From Syncephalis plumigaleata (Eukaryota > Zoopagomycota > Zoopagomycetes > Zoopagales > Piptocephalidaceae): 64,000 nt of DNA. The DNA lies in NCBI GenBank assembly GCA_025201365.1, contig JAIXMF010000001.1:2108001-2172000 (forward strand), read 5' to 3'. Position numbers and translations under genes: made by a program. This document shows positions 59,901-64,000 of this stretch, in pieces (within the stretch, counting starts at the first letter, position 1; each line of letters starts with the position of its first letter). Below the pieces are notes generated by a model. That model worked only from the letters and a program-made list of their open reading frames with translations, searched no databases and was not told the DNA's origin.

Positions 59901-61023
59901 AACTGCATTCGCCGCGTTAATGATTCTCATTCCCGTGGCTACTCATCATCCGGACATGGAGATTCAACGATTTGCGCGTAGAGATGTTGTGAGAATTCGC
60001 AGCCTGTTACGTGCATCCACTCGTACGATCAGCATTACCAAAGATGCATTAAGTAGCGTGGAAGATTTATGCTCACTTCGAGGTATATCTTTGCATGACA
60101 TCGAAGAGATGGCGCAAAGACAACGATCTAATCGATCCGATTGGGGGAATGCCATTTCAACAAACAATGGCATATCACTAGATGATACAACCATACAGCA
60201 ACGATTAATTGAAAATAATCGTCGTAAAGAAGAAGGAGGAAGAGGAGCAGATGATATGGCCCTAGTAGTCGTAGTAAATAACACTGGACCGCCAGCCAGT
60301 CTTAGCAATCTACTTAATCCCGAGCCTAGTCAACATAACGGCAATGGCAATAACGGCAATGGCAATGCTGAGCATTATCATCAGCAGCAGCAGTATTATC
60401 ATCCTCATCATTCAGCAATGGCTATACGTTCACCTAAACGTCAAAGATCATATGAGGATCAAGATGAATCAGCTCGACTACCGTCATCATTATTGTTATC
60501 TCATCGTGGTGTTACTATTAGCGAGGAACTAGCTGAATCCGCTAGTACTACTTCTAGCTCAAGTGGATTTACCGTTCCTGGTAGTCTTCATGCCGTGTCA
60601 CCGCTTGATGAGAAACTATTGCAAGAAGAGATTGCGGAAGAGCAAGCCTGGCTTAATCGACTATGTCCCAGGGATGATGGCTACTTATTCCCTCTGCTAA
60701 CCGCGATATCGACTAGAAAAGAGAAGGTGGAACGTACGGATACGTGTACCACATCTGCTACATTATTCGATGATGCAATTAGAGAGGAAAGAGCATTAGA
60801 TAATGATCTAAAGAATGGACATAATTTATCTCCATCAACATCCCTTCCTTGTTTATGCAATCGATCTTCCGATTATTTGCACGATTATACGCCAGTCTAC
60901 GTCAAGGATTTATACTATTGGCGTGTACCCATATCAATGATGGCTAAACGATGGCCTCAATTTATGGAATATTACGCAAAAATACCTGAATTGGAGCGTC
61001 AATCTAAAGTGCCATTCTTATAG
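56977..61023 (+). CDS. Large Zn2Cys6 transcription factor
   Basis: A single exon of 1,348 residues. The DNA-binding zinc cluster begins at about residue 235: CDACRRRKVRCDG, then HCSNCRTANVSC, with all six Cys present. The linker KKRGPPKGYIEAIESRLHRM, which probably forms a dimerising coiled coil, follows at once. A fungal-specific middle domain runs from about residue 635 to 960 (SIFRERIHPYLPILHWRRFL, YSGMAVSLAQQLQLYNDS, RTWWGLLASDRLIATTFFHP). Flanks are long, disordered Ser/Thr/Asn/Pro-rich stretches with Gln and Pro runs. This is a nuclear Gal4-type regulator of the fungal_trans class, often involved in carbon or xylan use; its targets here are unknown. The ATG at 56977 lies just after a CTA repeat. 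The unbroken 4-kb frame shows that the sequence is locally accurate. Confidence 0.92.
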   Translation: MMASSSIRGYSTAPSPSMNNSNPSISITNTTSNTNSNSNIAYSSSMSNSSSSLGLPSTSYVSRQQITPPNSRSRESFPTGSESDRAIASYTATLDDDTDLLTTLATVSVAQTSSMSRISNSNGSSTTSTNGTNHDSHNSVMQTEQPSSLSLSPPSSYRAHTKKNGGNIYTTYNLPNNLTNHHAHSHSHHSMSSVSNSSHPTPPASAAMSSTRDDASSSAMNSNVSVKRQRTGRACDACRRRKVRCDGAVPHCSNCRTANVSCTFLDAAKKRGPPKGYIEAIESRLHRMESLIGGMAQTDTRVTSASVVTDDYTSPSGQYPTTYREAAVYGGMSTVLNHHLIENVTTTTTNQALSSRTMPPPPSPHDTISGTPSLLAHPTSTAASTTTASRPNSHGNTGNNGVAYAASPLHSRGNVNTISESLSPSLMATLPSPTDLSRINGGLTLTSTNGTNGSTSSNYKDHKLSSLESPTDHIMNDPYAVSTNDNDPTLAGIMAAVSSLAKEQQEQRQQQLQNTATIGGSVNGAMRGNSSTSNNSTCNNTKLYGYRGGYPSSDMPRTMPPPTLTTFSYACDADASVMASSQVLPRSFAASTGNHQPPPPPPPPQSSTSPLIPRMVSTMSDNLNGATGKKEIDMNELPDALTSGRLISIFRERIHPYLPILHWRRFLDCLASASPPKLLLNAVYAYASRYDMDTSPNPLSTSTSQSPGEIYVLRAQKLLDTRVSDPDLESVQALLLLSSYLLSVKRIALGHMYSGMAVSLAQQLQLYNDSTKDRIERADHLRTWWGLLASDRLIATTFFHPLSIDEKDCCPPNLGEINIECGTTGDDEPFASTDLYFASLARLSVLYGRALRLVKARLIDGKPPVELKNEIATLDRDLSQWWRTIPEMYRFDPMEESIWQAPKNRLPAIAMLACLYHMAVIMVHRPWGPIDGTKQPWMPHARSERLCLASAHTIACICHRMQHHEAPNIYGIFPATAFAALMILIPVATHHPDMEIQRFARRDVVRIRSLLRASTRTISITKDALSSVEDLCSLRGISLHDIEEMAQRQRSNRSDWGNAISTNNGISLDDTTIQQRLIENNRRKEEGGRGADDMALVVVVNNTGPPASLSNLLNPEPSQHNGNGNNGNGNAEHYHQQQQYYHPHHSAMAIRSPKRQRSYEDQDESARLPSSLLLSHRGVTISEELAESASTTSSSSGFTVPGSLHAVSPLDEKLLQEEIAEEQAWLNRLCPRDDGYLFPLLTAISTRKEKVERTDTCTTSATLFDDAIREERALDNDLKNGHNLSPSTSLPCLCNRSSDYLHDYTPVYVKDLYYWRVPISMMAKRWPQFMEYYAKIPELERQSKVPFL

Positions 61024-61641
61024 CGATTACTAATTAGTTACTAATTGCGTGTTTACGTATATCATTCGCGTATGATTTTACGATATTCATTTATTCCTTT
61101 TATCATTATTATCATTATTACTACTATCGTTGTTGTCTTTTATATATACATATCTATGTACGTTTGTGCATATCCCTTTTTCTTTCTCTTCTTATTTCTG
61201 TGAACTATTCTCCGCGTGCCATCTAATTGTTAGCGGTCTTTTCATACTAGCTGATTTTTCTTTATTTTTTTTCTATTCTGTTCCACTTTTAATTGATCAT
61301 TATTTTCATATTTATCTGACTATCTATCTATCTATATACATGGTGTGTACGTGTGTATGGCTATAAACCAATTACTGTAAAAACATGACATTTCTGATCC
61401 ATTTGAGATACATATAGATATAGATATGTATGTGCGTGTATATGTATTAGTAAAGTTGACGCAGTTGTTTAGCATAGGAATACTACGTTCATTGTACAAT
61501 GTATCGTGTAACTGGTGAATGTGTTGAATGAATTAGTAAGCGCGGATAGATGATGACGTAGTGGTGTCATGATTATTGTTATTATTACATGTCCTTTCCA
61601 TTCTATCCACCATTTATTTGATATTAGTGACAAGCACCATC
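61024..61641. other. Intergenic region
   Basis: T-rich, with TATC/TATA repeats near 61318-61335 and 61410-61430. No gene was seen; the promoter of the isomerase gene should be in the last 200 bases. Confidence 0.6.
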
Positions 61642-62515
61642 ATGACCACCAATTCTAGCAACACTAGTACTGAACAGCGTCCGATACTCTATAGTTATTA
61701 TCGGTCTTCGTGTTCGGCTCGTGTTCGTGTTGCTCTTCATTACAAGGGTATTGCATTTGAGACTAGACCAGTCAGTTTAGTGGACAACGAGCAACAGCGT
61801 GAAGAGTACAAACAACAGAATCCAAACGGTATGGTGCCAATGCTAGTTATTAACGGACATGCCATTAGTCAATCGTCGGCTATTATCGAATATCTCGAAG
61901 AGACACGACCAGGTAAATATACATATATGTGTGCGCCACGATATTATTACAGTATACTGATCGATCAATATGGCTAATTAGAACCAGCACTACTGCCTAA
62001 AGATCCATGGACTCGTGCTCAAGTAAGATAGATACATGATACACCGATTACGCCATCATATACAATGTATACTAATCGGTAGACTAGACACGTATCCTTT
62101 GTGCTATTATCGGCTGTGATATTCAACCAACTCAAAATCTACGATTACTTCATAAGATTGGCGATACTAAAGCTGAATGGGCACATCATTGGATTACTGT
62201 AGGATTCACGGGTAAGTGCAAGTGTGTACACACACACCACCGATTAATGATGAATCATTGCTAAATTACAATCATGTAGCTCTCGAGAAGGAGCTAACGA
62301 GAACTGCCGGCAAATATTGTATTGGCGATCAGATTACAATGGCTGATCTTTACTTGCCACCGCAAGTGTACAATGCTCATCGATTTAACGTGGACATGAG
62401 TCAGTTCCCAACGATTACGCGTATTGACGCTAATCTAGCATCGATCGAGGCCTTCCGTCTTGCGCATTACAGTCGACAGCCAGACTGTCCACCCGAGTTA
62501 CGCGCACAAGATTAA
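61642..62515 (+). CDS. maiA: Maleylacetoacetate isomerase (zeta-class GST)
   Basis: Four exons, 61642-61912, 61982-62022, 62088-62211 and 62280-62515, all in phase, give 223 residues. The zeta-class signature SSCSARVRVALHYKG is present, with the active-site Ser-Ser-Cys. Next come NPNGMVPMLVINGHAISQSSAIIEYLEET, which holds the cis-Pro and glutathione contacts, then CAIIGCDIQPTQNLRLL and GDQITMADLYLPPQVYNA in the helical domain. It converts maleylacetoacetate to fumarylacetoacetate using glutathione in phenylalanine/tyrosine catabolism. Length equals that of GSTZ1. Neither neighbour belongs to the tyrosine pathway, so the gene is not in a catabolic cluster as it is in Aspergillus. An in-frame hydrophobic leader upstream of 61642 is considered untranslated. 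Confidence 0.93.
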
Positions 62516-63635
62516 GCTGTCGATAAGTTGAATTGAATAAAGCGTTTTTTATTATTGCTACTATAATGTAGCATGATAAAGATATATACAATATTATGAG
62601 TCGAATGAGCAATAGTTATCATTTAGCATGGTAAATAATGCTGCACGATGAATGAAACTCGATAGGAATAAACGATGCTAATGTTTTGATGATCATCTCA
62701 AGATGATAATTGGACGAAACTATTCCGGCACAACTAGCCAAGTATCGTATCATTCGAATACACCACTAGTAGTAATATCAATGGATGTATATTTACCTGT
62801 AGTCATTGTAATCAATTGTATAGCAAATCATCGAACAACACAATAGATACTGACCATCTGACGTGATCGTGCGTGCATTGACATGAATACACGATTACTA
62901 CCTAGTACTTGAATCATGAACTATAACTGAATGACAGCATAGCTTACAAGTAGAAACAATGGTTAATGGTTATTGCCATCATAGTTGAAGTGTATTCAAT
63001 GACTTGTCTATTATCTCGAATGCTTTAATGTTAGCTAGTTGCACACCAATGCATCATGTAGATCGAGCTATTGTTGAAACTAAAGCAAATTCCATTTCAT
63101 TTCAACATCAATCATGCATGTTTCATTTGCAGCTGAATTCAATACACTATTATGGATTTTATTCACGTTAGCTGTAATATAATCAAGATTCTAATAGCAT
63201 TCAAGATCTATTATGGCCTTTATCCATGCTGGTTTGCAATAAAGTCAGTACCCTAATGTCATTCAATATCTATAATTAGCAACTACACATGACGAACGGT
63301 TTCATGGCTCATTTATTTGATACTTCGTTTAACAGCATTCCAATACACTATTTTGGATTTCATCCACATGAGATGTAACAGAATCACAGCTGTAAATGAG
63401 TACCGTTAATGTCATCTAACATCTATCGTTCGAAATTACACATGGCGAACGGTTCCATGGCTCGTTTATTTGATACTTGGTTTTGAAAGACGTTCCGATA
63501 CCGCAAACATTGACTTTTCACCTATAAATGAGTAGCCATTTGGCGTGAACAAGTCAACGGCTTACTATCCTCTTCTCATTTACACGCATAATACAAGTGC
63601 CTTCACTTCTTTACTCTTAGACTATAGCGAACAAT
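62516..63635. other. Intergenic region with degenerate repeats
   Basis: From about 63135 to 63490 related blocks recur. AATACACTATTATGG-like starts occur at about 63141, 63203 and 63342, and CACATG(A/G)CGAACGGTT blocks recur about 153 bases apart (63287 and 63440), each followed by CATGGCTC(A/G)TTTATTTGATACTT. The copies are diverged. No open frame crosses them. The part from 62516 to 63130 shows nothing. Confidence 0.55.
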
Positions 63636-64000
63636 ATGCGGATAACTCTACATTCTGCATTGGCTATTAGCACTTGTGCTTTAGCACTGTTATCCCAGCT
63701 ACCGAGTGTTCACTCATATTTCGGTGTTTTCAACAAAAAAGGCAAGCTACTCATATGTGGTCTATTTGATGTCTGCTAACTTGCTTATAGGTGGCTATCC
63801 TATAAACACGTTTGCCCAGAGATATGTTGATGCAAACCAGAAAAAGCATGGACTGTCGAATATATACTGGGGCGGTGGAGATGGTGATCAGCTTAGTCTA
63901 GCTCGAGTAACCTGGAACAAACAAGATGCCTTTATGAAATGTGATATAGCCGCTTACGGAACAAATCTATCTGAATTAGACATGCCTGAAATTGATGCAT
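63636..64000 (+). CDS. Secreted protein, partial (runs off the window)
   Basis: The ATG at 63636 encodes MRITLHSALAISTCALALLS and a likely signal cleavage near SVHS. Exon 1 ends at 63741. The following intron (63742-63790) starts with GC rather than GT (GCAAGC) and ends in TATAG; with it the frame continues as FNKK-GGYPINTFAQRYVDANQ and DQLSLARVTWNKQDAFMKCD to the window edge. No stop is reached, so at least 105 residues are seen. Apart from the signal peptide no family was recognised; it could be an extracellular enzyme or effector. If the intron is ignored the frame ends soon after, which supports the GC-AG reading. Confidence 0.6.

Noticed and set aside
1-64000. CRISPR arrays, rRNA genes, tRNA genes
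   Set aside because: None were seen; the regular repeats are microsatellites, and no cloverleaf or rRNA core sequence was recognised on either strand.

Overview
The window looks like nuclear DNA of a filamentous fungus. It carries an APSES cell-cycle transcription factor, a very large Zn2Cys6 regulator, a probable TORC1 subunit of the Tco89 type, a fungal mitochondrial N-acetylglutamate synthase and a U4 snRNA. Genes are split by short GT-AG introns, mostly 40-110 bases, often with GTAAGC or GTAAGT donors. The DNA is AT-rich and full of microsatellites. An early-diverging lineage such as Zoopagomycota is my guess from gene style only; nothing here proves it.

Layout. 0-12 kb: a secreted Pro/Gln-rich protein, an Amun-like HhH protein, a small secreted protein with dibasic sites, a mitochondrial m-AAA protease, a seven-helix membrane protein and a secreted type-B carboxylesterase. 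13-24.7 kb: a Rab5 GTPase, an Mbp1/Swi4-type APSES factor, U4 snRNA, an atypical Rho-like GTPase and a secreted protein. 25.6-31.7 kb: a WDR44-like WD40 protein, then a small transposon nest made of a 5'-truncated LINE and a TIR element carrying a Fanzor/TnpB-like C-terminal fragment. 32-48 kb: a multi-helix membrane protein, a Dabb-domain protein, N-acetylglutamate synthase, a receptor-like membrane protein, mitoribosomal mL59, a sigma-like GST and acylaminoacyl-peptidase. Two 738-base copies of a non-coding repeat lie in opposite orientation at 34.7 and 48.3 kb and bracket about 13 kb. 49-64 kb: a Tco89-like protein, a 5.7-kb gene-poor stretch, the 1,348-residue Zn2Cys6 factor, maleylacetoacetate isomerase and the start of a secreted-protein gene.

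The genes are ordinary chromosomal housekeeping and regulatory genes with no shared pathway. Recurrent themes are mitochondrial function (m-AAA protease, N-acetylglutamate synthase, mL59), small-GTPase trafficking and signalling, and nutrient or cell-cycle control (APSES factor, Tco89-like protein, Zn2Cys6 factor).

A major caution: at least six clearly conserved genes are interrupted by one-base frame changes, one of them at a short T run. Many neighbours are perfectly intact, so uncorrected sequencing indels are more likely than decayed genes. I found no clear new multi-gene system. The most interesting items are the inverted repeat pair, the Fanzor-bearing mini-transposon, the possible Kex2-processed peptide and the GTPases with odd extensions.
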